NCBI GenBank assembly: GCA_023391415.1
Contig: JAEWAY010000004.1
Location: 1 to 19,710 of the forward strand
Direction of reading: 5' to 3'
DNA: 19,710 nt
Source: Bacteroidota bacterium
GTDB taxonomy: Bacteria; Bacteroidota; Bacteroidia; Cytophagales; Cytophagaceae
Shown here: piece after piece, positions 1 through 6,585 of the stretch
How positions within the stretch are numbered: position 1 is the stretch's first letter
Layout: each line of letters starts with the position of its first letter
The notes under the pieces: generated by a model
Database searches by the model: none
Seen by the model: only the letters and a program-made list of their open reading frames with translations
Told to the model about the DNA's origin: nothing
Translations under genes and position numbers: made by a program

Positions 1-438
1 CCGACTAAAATCATCGATCACATTCAGTGTCCGTATCGTTTTGCCGCTAGCCAGAGTATCATGCATAAAATCAAGGCTCCAGGTTATATTCGGGCCAATA
101 GGACAGAGCAAAGGCGCTTTTACACGAGCAGGAAGACGTTTCTTGCGCTTGTTTCTCAGATTCAGGCGCATACTTGTATAAATACGGTATACACGCTTGT
201 GATTCCACATATACTGCAACTTTCTCAGGCGATGGTACATCATCCAAAAGCCCCAGGCGCGGTGCAGAGCCGCTAGTTTGGAAAGTTGTTCGATCACTTC
301 GCTGTCATCTTTACGTTTCAACCGGTAATAGAATACAGAGGTACTCATACAAAACAGTGTACAGGCCTGCCGAAGGCTCATGCCAAAAGCTTCACGGGCA
401 TAGCCTACAAGCTCACGCTTCTCGGCAGGCCCTAAAGC
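1..438 (-). CDS. IS3-family transposase OrfB, N-terminal part (partial, -1 frame)
   Basis: In the -1 frame relative to orfA the minus strand stays open for 146 codons to the window edge, reading ALGPAEKRELVGYAREAFG at its start. This is the IS3 OrfB N-terminus: an HTH_21-like helical region, then LHRAWGFWMMYHRLRK, then entry into the DDE integrase core. The segment WSLDFMHD carries the first catalytic aspartate (codon at 72-70) and is followed by LNVIDDFSR. The second Asp and the Glu lie outside the window. There is no obvious independent start, so expression is expected as a frameshift fusion with OrfA. Confidence 0.85.
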
Positions 439-698
439 TTTTTTTCAATCACATCCTTTAAGACTGTGTTCTGAAGGGTGAGTTCGGCAACTATTTTCTT
501 GTACTGCGCCAACTCCCGTTCCATATCTTTCATCTGTTTAAGCTGGGAGCTTTCCATTCCGGAGTATTTACTCTTCCAACTATAGAAGGTACCTTGGCTT
601 ATGCCATGTTCCCGACATATGTCCGTAACCGATTGCCCGCATTCCTGCTGCTTCAAAATCCTGATGATCTGTGTCTCGCTGAATTTACTCTTTTTCAT
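432..698 (-). CDS. IS3-family transposase subunit OrfA (helix-turn-helix)
   Basis: An 88-residue protein of the IS3/IS911 OrfA type that binds the element's terminal repeats. Residues about 8-45 form the HTH_Tnp_1 helix-turn-helix, with the family-typical stretch GISQGTFYSWKSKY. Residues about 50-86 form a leucine-zipper-like coiled coil for multimerisation. The ATG at 698 is the only good start and the length is normal for the family. The stop (434-432) lies only a few bases past an A-AAA-AAG slippery run, so ribosomes that shift by -1 continue into orfB and make the fused OrfAB transposase, while those that do not make OrfA alone. Confidence 0.9.
   Translation of the reverse strand: MKKSKFSETQIIRILKQQECGQSVTDICREHGISQGTFYSWKSKYSGMESSQLKQMKDMERELAQYKKIVAELTLQNTVLKDVIEKKL
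438..444 (-). promoter_or_regulatory. -1 programmed ribosomal frameshift site (A-AAA-AAG)
   Basis: On the minus strand the orfA codons GAA-AAA-AAG make the heptamer A-AAA-AAG, the commonest -1 slippery sequence of IS3-family elements. It lies one sense codon before the orfA stop. The -1 frame is open from here through the rest of the visible element, so slippage produces OrfAB. A stimulatory downstream hairpin was not verified. Confidence 0.75.
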
Positions 699-755
699 TT
701 ACCCTAATTTATAAAACTACACTTATTTTCGTAGCTGTTTGTAGGGAAGATTACA

Positions 756-1242
756 GGGGCATCAAAAAAGTAAAAGCGGAGAACTGACTTCATCTTGTTT
801 TAGTCAATGGTGGGAATCTCCTTTTACTGTTGATAAGGTAAAGTTTAATACCGCTGAACATTGGATGATGGCACAAAAAGCCTTTTTATTTAACAATAAA
901 GAAATATATGACAAGATAATCAGGGTAAAGTCACCGGCAGAGGCAAAAGTATTGGGAAGACATGTACGCGATTTTGACGACACCGTTTGGAATGCGAAGC
1001 GGTTTGATATAGTTGTCAAAGGGAATCTGGAAAAATTTACACAAAACAAAGACCTGAAAGAATTCCTGCTCAATACAAAAGACCGGATTCTGGTAGAAGC
1101 AAGTCCGGTGGACAGAATCTGGGGCATTGGTTTAACGGCTGGCAGCGACAAGGCGGAAAATCCTAACCGTTGGGAAGGACTCAATTTACTTGGTTTTGTG
1201 TTGATGGAAGTCAGAGATATTATTAGAAATCGGGAAGGGTGA
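756..1242 (+). pseudogene. NADAR-domain protein, 5' end removed by the IS (truncated)
   Basis: In frame with the stop at 1240-1242 the sequence reads from 757 GHQKSKSGELTSSCFSQWW, then SPFTVDKVKFNTAEHWMMAQK, later VWNAKRFDIVVKGNLEKF and, near the end, WEGLNLLGFVLMEVRD. This is the NADAR (YbiA-like) fold, whose characterised members act on riboflavin-pathway intermediates or remove ADP-ribose. Family members usually begin with a short stretch ending in FFWGHQ. Here homology starts just after FFW, and the base at 756 fits the last G of the Trp codon. About 20 N-terminal residues including the native start are therefore missing. An internal ATG at 865 is available, but it would delete the conserved SQWW and TAEHW segments, so activity is doubtful. 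A frame stop lies at 742-744. Composition is AT-rich. Confidence 0.75.
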
Positions 1243-1436
1243 AGATTGAGAAAGACATGAATAAACTAAAAAGTAAATTGCAGCCCGGAAAGAAGAGCAG
1301 CCGCTAATATAGTCTTGGCATTGTTCCAAAGTGGGTTTGACTTACGGAAGTAGTTTTATATTGGTATCTCTTTTTCCTTGTCGGTCATAAGACCAGAAAG
1401 CACGAAAAAACAAATTGAATATTAGAACAACTAAAA
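1243..1436. other. Intergenic, no recognised feature
   Basis: 194 bases between the NADAR remnant and the next gene. A 16-codon ATG frame begins at 1257 (MNKLKSKLQPGKKSSR), but there is no evidence that it is a gene. No RNA gene, strong hairpin or clear promoter was seen. Confidence 0.5.
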
Positions 1437-2033
1437 ATGACATTGACGGAACGACAGATAAAATCTATTCAGACAAAAATACAGCGAATTAAGAAAGCCT
1501 TAGCTGATGATAAAAAACGCTGGGGGCAATATGATGATAGCCGGGGCCTTCGGTATTTACCGCCTGAGTTGTACCTGAAACTACAGGATTACTCAGGTGC
1601 AAAACGCTATTTTAACTGGTTTTGCAAAAACTTTCCCGATGATAGTGGTTACCCCGATTTTTTGTTTGAGTGGACAATTACACTTTTTTATTGTCGTAAA
1701 ATGAAGGAAGCGGAAAAGAAAGCAATCACAACATATTTCAGCAACCGATACTATTTTGATAAGTATTTCGGTAAACCAGTTTTGAAAATTGCTCGGGAGC
1801 ATAAGTCTAATTGGGAAGAACCCGACATGGCAGAAAGTTTTGCTTACTCATCAACTCAAGAAAAGCTGGCAGAGTTTACAAAATGGCTGGAACAATTTAT
1901 CGCGTCAGAGAAATTCACAGCGGTCGTAAACCAGTACAACGAGCTTGAAAAACAATTAGACAAAGAACACTCAGTGCTACGCAGGTCAGAAGTTATAGAA
2001 AAAATGCACAGAATAAAATACAGTATAGCCTAG
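1437..2033 (+). CDS. Hypothetical alpha-helical protein (TPR-like)
   Basis: A 198-residue cytosolic protein with no signal peptide or membrane segment; I do not recognise a named family. Residues 1-28 are a charged helix (ERQIKSIQTKIQRIKKAL). Residues about 38-105 contain helix pairs resembling tetratricopeptide-type repeats (YLPPELYLKLQDYSGAKRY, then a conserved-looking FLFEWTITLFYCRKMKEAEK). Residues about 140-190 are again coiled-coil-like and charged. The ATG at 1437 follows an A-rich stretch and is the first start. The codons are AT-rich compared with the metal locus downstream, as in the NADAR remnant, so 756-2033 may be one accessory islet. The gene converges on the DtxR-type gene with only 13 bases between stops, and its stop codon lies inside a TAGCC tandem repeat. 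Function is unknown. Confidence 0.7.
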   Translation: MTLTERQIKSIQTKIQRIKKALADDKKRWGQYDDSRGLRYLPPELYLKLQDYSGAKRYFNWFCKNFPDDSGYPDFLFEWTITLFYCRKMKEAEKKAITTYFSNRYYFDKYFGKPVLKIAREHKSNWEEPDMAESFAYSSTQEKLAEFTKWLEQFIASEKFTAVVNQYNELEKQLDKEHSVLRRSEVIEKMHRIKYSIA

Positions 2034-2045
2034 CCTAGCCTAGCC
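2026..2045. repeat. Tandem repeat, TAGCC x4
   Basis: Four perfect head-to-tail copies of TAGCC. The first copy forms the last sense codons of the upstream gene and the second supplies its TAG stop. The array ends one base before the complement of the facing gene's stop. Repeats of this kind typically arise by replication slippage. Confidence 0.95.
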
Positions 2046-2046
2046 A

Positions 2047-2706
2047 TTACCCCACCACCCTCACCAGCAGCTTCTCACATACTTTGCTGCTGAGTACTTC
2101 CGCTTCTCGGTCCGCGTAGCGCACCGTCATGCTTTCGTCAAAGGGCTCGATCATTTTAACTTCGATCGTGGAGCCGAGCGTCAGGTCGCGATTGTTGAGA
2201 AATATCAGCAAATCTTCGGAAGAATGGCTGACCGCCATAAAAGTTACCGTGTCGCCTTCCTTGCAATCGCTCAGTTTTATGTAATTTTCAGACTCTATCT
2301 TTCCCTCGGTATCGGGTATGGGCGATCCATGCGGATCCACTTTGGGATATCCTAGCAACGCGTCCATTTTTTCAAAGAAGAGAGGAGACTTTATATGTTC
2401 GATCTGCTCCGCTATATCATGCACCTCTTCCCATCCGAATCCCATTTTTTCAACCAGATACATTTCCGTCAGACGATGTTTGCGAATGATCAGAGCGGCT
2501 TCCTTCTTTCCCGCGGGTGTAAGCTTTACCGGTTTGTAACTTTCGTAAACAACAAAGCCTTTCTCCGCGAGACGCTTCATCATGCTGTTTACGGTCGGCA
2601 TCTTTATTTCCAGTTGTTTGCTCAGTTCATTGATACTGGCTTCTCCTTTTTCGCTGGTTATCACAAATAAGGCTTTCAGGTAGTTTTCTTCCGTCTGGGA
2701 AATCAT
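2047..2706 (-). CDS. DtxR/MntR-family metal-dependent transcriptional repressor with FeoA-like domain
   Basis: A 219-residue repressor in which metal binding promotes operator binding. Residues 1-65 are the winged helix (recognition region IKMPTVNSMMKRLAEKG). Residues 66-140 are the metal-binding and dimerisation domain. His77 with Glu100, Glu103 and His104 line up well with MntR ligands H77, E99, E102 and H103, and His96 is a further potential ligand. Residues about 146-219 form the SH3-like FeoA-type C-terminal domain. Length and order match DtxR/IdeR-type regulators of Bacteroidota. The gene is divergent from the TonB receptor/thioredoxin/ZIP genes, with an operator-like palindrome between them, so it probably controls that unit. 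Whether the effector metal is iron or manganese cannot be decided by eye. Confidence 0.9.
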   Translation of the reverse strand: MISQTEENYLKALFVITSEKGEASINELSKQLEIKMPTVNSMMKRLAEKGFVVYESYKPVKLTPAGKKEAALIIRKHRLTEMYLVEKMGFGWEEVHDIAEQIEHIKSPLFFEKMDALLGYPKVDPHGSPIPDTEGKIESENYIKLSDCKEGDTVTFMAVSHSSEDLLIFLNNRDLTLGSTIEVKMIEPFDESMTVRYADREAEVLSSKVCEKLLVRVVG

Positions 2707-2766
2707 GTCGCGAATTTAGTTAAAGATTCACTTTGTTCTAGAAATATTTATTGTCTAAATAATTTG

Positions 2767-2785
2767 TTAGATAAGGCTAATATAA
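2767..2785. promoter_or_regulatory. Candidate DtxR/IdeR-type operator
   Basis: The 19-mer TTAGATAAGGCTAATATAA matches the classical DtxR/IdeR box TTAGGTTAGGCTAACCTAA at 15 of 19 positions by hand alignment, and its half-sites are complementary at 7 of 9 positions. It lies between the DtxR-family gene and the TonB receptor gene, 54 bases before the receptor ATG, where a repressor would block transcription. The consensus is from actinobacteria, so binding is an inference. Confidence 0.5.
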
Positions 2786-2838
2786 TTAATTTCGCATGTG
2801 AATGTTATAGGTTAGTCCTGGTTGATTTAAATTGTTTC

Positions 2839-5127
2839 ATGGCAAGAATGAAAACGAGCTTGTTTGTAGTAATCTGTATGTTGGCCGGACTGGGGGCGGA
2901 GGCTCAGACGGGTGAAGTTGCCGGCAAGGTCGCCGATGTATATGGATACGCTCTTGAGGCGGCGACGGTATCTGTTCCAAAACTGAAGCTGGCTGTATCT
3001 ACCGACAGCGCGGGCTTGTACCGGCTGGGCGATATTCCGAATGGTAACTGGATACTCGAGGTAAATCACGCGGGATACGTCTCGGAGAGGATCACGATAG
3101 CGGTAAAGAATGACGCTGTGGTATATGATGTAGTGCTGGAGCCGGCAATGATGGAAGAAGTAGTGATCACAGGCACGATGAAAGAAGTGTCCAAACTGGA
3201 AAGCCCTGTTCCGGTCGAAGTATATACCGCCAGATTCTTTAAGGCCAACCCCACGCCTTCCATATTTGACGCTTTGCAGACAGTCAACGGTGTGCGGCCT
3301 CAGCTTAATTGCAATATCTGCAATACCGGCGATATCCATATCAACGGACTGGAAGGGCCTTATACCATGGTACTGATCGACGGGATGCCGATTGTAAGTG
3401 GCCTGTCAACCGTTTACGGGCTAAGTGGTATTCCCCAATCGCTCGTAGAGCGTGTCGAGATTGTCAAAGGGCCCGCGTCAACGTTGTACGGAAGCGAAGC
3501 GGTCGGCGGCCTGATCAATATTATTACCAAAAAGCCATCCAACGCGCCGCTGGTCGCGGTTGATGTTTTCGGTACCACCTGGGGTGAAGTCAATACGGAT
3601 ATGGCGGCCAGATTCAGAGCGGGTAAGAAAGCGCAATCGCTGCTTGGGTTAAACTATTTTAACTATCAGAATCCGGTCGATAACAACAAGGACAATTTTA
3701 CGGATGTGACCTTGCAAAACAGGCTTTCTGTTTTCAATAAATGGAGCTTTGACCGGAAAGACAACCGCCTGTTTTCGCTCGCGGGCAGGTATGTGTACGA
3801 GGACCGCTGGGGCGGTGAAATGAATTGGAGCCGCGAATACAGAGGCGGTGATGAAGTATATGGAGAAAGTATTTATACCAGCCGCTGGGAACTGTTCGGT
3901 ACGTATCAGATGCCGGTAAAGGAGCGGATATTGTTTCAATTTAGCGCCAACGGTCATGATCAGAACAGTGTGTACGGCGATATGCCGTATATGGCCGACC
4001 AGTATATCGGTTTCGGACAACTCACCTGGTTTAAGAAAATAAAAAGACATGATTTGTTGACGGGCCTGACCTATCGGTATACCTATTATGATGATGATAC
4101 CCCCGCTACAGCGGCTGCTGATAATCTTGCTATCAACCGGCCTACTCATACCAGTCTGCCCGGAGTATTCATTCAGGATGAGCTGAGTCTGAATGAAAAC
4201 AATAAGGTATTATTAGGTATGCGCTATGACTACAATTCGATACATGGAAGTATCCTTACGCCCAGGCTTAATTACAAATGGAGCTCTTTTAACAAGAAAA
4301 ATACCCTGCGCCTGAGCATCGGAAATGGTTATCGGGTAGCAAACGTCTTTACGGAAGACCACGCGGCGCTTACCGGAGCGAGACAGGTGGTGTTTATCAA
4401 TGATCTGAAACCGGAGACTTCCTGGAACGGAAATCTGAACTATGTAAAGGAAATATATGCCGGAAATACCTTTATCGGGCTGGACGCGACCGTTTTCTAT
4501 ACCTACTTTACCAATAAGATCATCGCGGATTACGACACCGACCCTAACAAGATTATCTACGACAATCTGGAAGGCCACGCGGTCTCCCGGGGTATTTCGC
4601 TCAATCTGGATGTAGTACTGCCCAATGGTCTCAAAATACTGGCGGGAGCTACCGCCATGGATGTGCATAGTATGGAAGAAGGGGAAAGAATACAGCAGTT
4701 GTTTACCGAACGCTTTACCGGAGTGTGGAACGCGGGCTATACCATCAAGCGTATCGGACTGACTATTGACTACACCGGCAATCTGTATGGTCCTACGCGT
4801 CTTCCCCTGTTGAGCGATACTGATCCGCGGAGAGAATATTCTCCCTGGTGGAGCATTCAGAATATTCAACTGACCAAAAGAGTGGGCAAAAGTATGGAAA
4901 TCTATGGCGGTGTCAAAAACCTGCTGAACTGGACGCCCAACAAAGGCAATCCTTTTATCATAGCGAGAGCCAATGATCCTTTCGACAAGGAAGTGGTCTT
5001 TGACGCCAACGGACAGGCGATGGCTACAGCCGGCAATCCTTACGGGCTAACCTTTGATCCTTCCTATGTGTATGGTCCCAATCAGGGTATCAGGGGTTTT
5101 CTCGGGTTCAGGTACAATCTGAAATAG
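2839..5127 (+). CDS. TonB-dependent outer-membrane receptor (metal/metallophore uptake)
   Basis: A 762-residue outer-membrane receptor for active, TonB-powered import. The start is set at the ATG of MARMKTS, or the one three codons later, because it gives a proper signal peptide (hydrophobic FVVICMLAGLGAEA, cleavage near residue 23); the frame is open further upstream but that extension breaks the signal peptide. Residues about 24-102 are a carboxypeptidase-D-like domain, 106-113 a TonB-box-like EEVVITGT, and about 120-235 the plug, with LIDGMPIV and VEIVKGPASTLYGSEAVGG. The rest is a 22-strand-type barrel ending in the aromatic-containing FLGFRYNLK. The plug carries an unusual NCNICNTGDIHING motif (Cys158, Cys161). 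It is the first gene of a likely operon with a thioredoxin-like protein (4 bases downstream) and a ZIP transporter, which points to a metal or metal complex as substrate. The exact ligand is unknown. Confidence 0.9.
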   Translation: MARMKTSLFVVICMLAGLGAEAQTGEVAGKVADVYGYALEAATVSVPKLKLAVSTDSAGLYRLGDIPNGNWILEVNHAGYVSERITIAVKNDAVVYDVVLEPAMMEEVVITGTMKEVSKLESPVPVEVYTARFFKANPTPSIFDALQTVNGVRPQLNCNICNTGDIHINGLEGPYTMVLIDGMPIVSGLSTVYGLSGIPQSLVERVEIVKGPASTLYGSEAVGGLINIITKKPSNAPLVAVDVFGTTWGEVNTDMAARFRAGKKAQSLLGLNYFNYQNPVDNNKDNFTDVTLQNRLSVFNKWSFDRKDNRLFSLAGRYVYEDRWGGEMNWSREYRGGDEVYGESIYTSRWELFGTYQMPVKERILFQFSANGHDQNSVYGDMPYMADQYIGFGQLTWFKKIKRHDLLTGLTYRYTYYDDDTPATAAADNLAINRPTHTSLPGVFIQDELSLNENNKVLLGMRYDYNSIHGSILTPRLNYKWSSFNKKNTLRLSIGNGYRVANVFTEDHAALTGARQVVFINDLKPETSWNGNLNYVKEIYAGNTFIGLDATVFYTYFTNKIIADYDTDPNKIIYDNLEGHAVSRGISLNLDVVLPNGLKILAGATAMDVHSMEEGERIQQLFTERFTGVWNAGYTIKRIGLTIDYTGNLYGPTRLPLLSDTDPRREYSPWWSIQNIQLTKRVGKSMEIYGGVKNLLNWTPNKGNPFIIARANDPFDKEVVFDANGQAMATAGNPYGLTFDPSYVYGPNQGIRGFLGFRYNLK

Positions 5128-5131
5128 AAAT

Positions 5132-5632
5132 ATGACAGCATATGCCACATACTTAGTTTCTTTACTGATATGTATCACGATAAGTACATATTGCCCCGAG
5201 CGGATCAGCGCGTTGACGATGGCCCAGGTGGATAGCAGTATGCGGGAAGAACCCAAACCATTGCTGATCCTTCTGTCGACAGACTGGTGCAGGTACTGCC
5301 GGATGCAGAAGGACCAGCTTCGGAAGAACAAGGAATTTCAGGAAGCTTTGTCGCGGTTCTATTTTGTGGAGTTCAATGCCGAAAGTGAGGAATCGGTTTG
5401 TTTTCGCGGAAAGACCTGGCCGTACACGCCAACCGGAGCATCTACCGGCATACATACATTGGCGGTTGAACTGAGCGGAGGTCAGGAGGTGGCTTACCCG
5501 GCCTGGGTACTGCTGGATAAGGATTATCAGCCGCTTTTTCGCTATAATGGAATACTGGGGCCGGAGCGGTTGAAAGTTCTGCTGACGGCTATGGAGACGA
5601 TAAGTAATAAGCCCGTCGCTGATTTCCCATAA
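5132..5632 (+). CDS. Exported thioredoxin-like protein with CxxC motif
   Basis: A 166-residue thioredoxin-fold protein. An N-terminal hydrophobic stretch (residues about 5-19, LVSLLICITIST) suggests a signal peptide or membrane anchor, so it would act in the periplasm. The active site is WCRYC (Cys53, Cys56) after LLILLSTD, and AYPAW (Pro123) is the expected cis-proline segment. Between them is an insertion of about 30 residues containing a third cysteine (Cys90). It starts 4 bases after the TonB receptor stop and precedes the ZIP gene, so it is almost certainly co-transcribed. A plausible role is redox handling of cysteines, for example the CNIC motif of the receptor, or of a reduced metal. 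That is inference; the sequence shows only the fold and motif. Confidence 0.85.
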   Translation: MTAYATYLVSLLICITISTYCPERISALTMAQVDSSMREEPKPLLILLSTDWCRYCRMQKDQLRKNKEFQEALSRFYFVEFNAESEESVCFRGKTWPYTPTGASTGIHTLAVELSGGQEVAYPAWVLLDKDYQPLFRYNGILGPERLKVLLTAMETISNKPVADFP

Positions 5633-5674
5633 AAATGTACTAAAAAAAACGGAAAAGTTTAATGACAACACTAT

Positions 5675-6493
5675 ATGCTTGATCTGATCATACAATATTT
5701 TGAAACAATCAGTCCTATCGCCGCCGCGTTCTACGCTACGACGTTTACCTGGGGGCTAACGGCCGTCGGCGCGTCGTTTGTGTTTTTTTTCAGGAATATG
5801 AACCGTAACCTGCTGGATGGCATGCTGGGATTTACCGGAGGCGTCATGGTCGCGGCGAGTATCTGGAGTTTACTTATTCCCGCTATCAACATGAGTGGGG
5901 GAGAAGGTTTCGAAAAGGTGACTCCCGCGATACTCGGCTTCCTGGCAGGGGCCTCGTTTTTATTCATCCTGGACAAGATATTGCCTCATTTTCATGTGAA
6001 TTTCAAACGGGTTGAAGGAGTAAAAACGCCCTGGCAAAAGACCACCCTGATGATTCTGGCCATCACACTTCATAATATACCGGAAGGATTGGCGGTAGGC
6101 GTGTTGTTCGGGGGAGTGGCTGCCGGGATTCCTGAAGCCAGTATCGGCGGGGCGGTAGCGCTTGCCATAGGTATAGGTTTACAGAACTTTCCCGAAGGAA
6201 TCGCGGTCGCTATGCCGCTCAGGCGTATGGGTATGAGCAGAAAAAGAAGTTTCTTTTACGGGCAGTTGTCCGCTATTGTGGAGCCCGTCGCTGGTGTGGC
6301 AGGGGCAGTGGCTGTCGCTGTGTTTACACCGGTACTGCCTTACGCCCTGGCTTTCGCCGCGGGAGCGATGATTTTTGTGGTGGTCGAAGAGGTGATTCCG
6401 GAAGCGCAGCAGAATAAAAGTTCGGATATGGCTACCCTGGGATTTATAGGCGGATTTATAGTCATGATGACGTTGGACGTGGCTCTGGGATAA
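5675..6493 (+). CDS. ZIP-family divalent metal transporter
   Basis: A 272-residue inner-membrane permease of the ZIP/GufA type, importing divalent metals (zinc, iron or manganese in characterised members). About eight membrane segments are visible. The two diagnostic metal-site motifs are present: HNIPEG (residues 133-138) in the fourth segment and QNFPEG (170-175) in the fifth, in which Gln replaces the more common His. Glu203 of IVEPVAG lies in the next segment. A HFHVNFKR loop (105-112) is the short His-containing cytoplasmic loop. It is the third gene of the receptor/thioredoxin/ZIP unit, 42 bases after the thioredoxin-like gene, and is followed by a strong terminator. Together with the outer-membrane receptor it gives a two-membrane import route, presumably repressed by the DtxR-type protein. 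Confidence 0.93.
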   Translation: MLDLIIQYFETISPIAAAFYATTFTWGLTAVGASFVFFFRNMNRNLLDGMLGFTGGVMVAASIWSLLIPAINMSGGEGFEKVTPAILGFLAGASFLFILDKILPHFHVNFKRVEGVKTPWQKTTLMILAITLHNIPEGLAVGVLFGGVAAGIPEASIGGAVALAIGIGLQNFPEGIAVAMPLRRMGMSRKRSFFYGQLSAIVEPVAGVAGAVAVAVFTPVLPYALAFAAGAMIFVVVEEVIPEAQQNKSSDMATLGFIGGFIVMMTLDVALG

Positions 6494-6532
6494 GGTGAAA
6501 ACAGTGATGGTCGCGTACGCGCTATGAGTTGA

Positions 6533-6582
6533 GTTTTTTAAACAGGCGGCATGAATTTTTTCATGCCGCCTGTTTAAAAAAC
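6533..6582. terminator. Bidirectional intrinsic terminator, 22-bp perfect stem
   Basis: The arms 6533-6554 and 6561-6582 are perfectly complementary, with a six-base loop (ATTTTT) and a GC-rich core (CAGGCGGCATGA). A-runs and T-runs flank the core, so it can terminate from either side. It lies between the convergent ZIP gene and the T9SS cargo gene. Confidence 0.95.
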
Positions 6583-6585
6583 TTC

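Larger units (their letters stand above)
1..755 (-). mobile_element. IS3-family insertion sequence, partial (left end; right end outside window)
   Basis: The element reads on the minus strand: orfA (698-432), a -1 slippery heptamer (444-438) and the first part of orfB (438-1), which runs off the window edge. This is the classical IS3-family arrangement. The outer end is inferred at 755. There the minus strand begins TGTAATCTTCCC, matching the usual 5'-TG terminus of IS3 elements, and from 756 onward the plus strand reads as the interior of a NADAR gene. An alternative end at 721 (minus strand TGTAG) fits less well because it would leave unexplained sequence before the NADAR homology. The target-site duplication cannot be checked because the other end is missing. 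Confidence 0.8.

Noticed and set aside
1257..1307. Small gene MNKLKSKLQPGKKSSR
   Set aside because: Sixteen codons with no supporting signal or recognised family; likely chance.
2764..2838. Longer N-terminus of the TonB receptor
   Set aside because: It uses a TTG start, overlaps the operator-like site and would place 25 non-signal residues before a good signal peptide.
4213..4869. Long minus-strand reading frame inside the TonB receptor gene
   Set aside because: Its translation has no protein-like features and it lies wholly within a clear family gene; it is a shadow of the codon usage.
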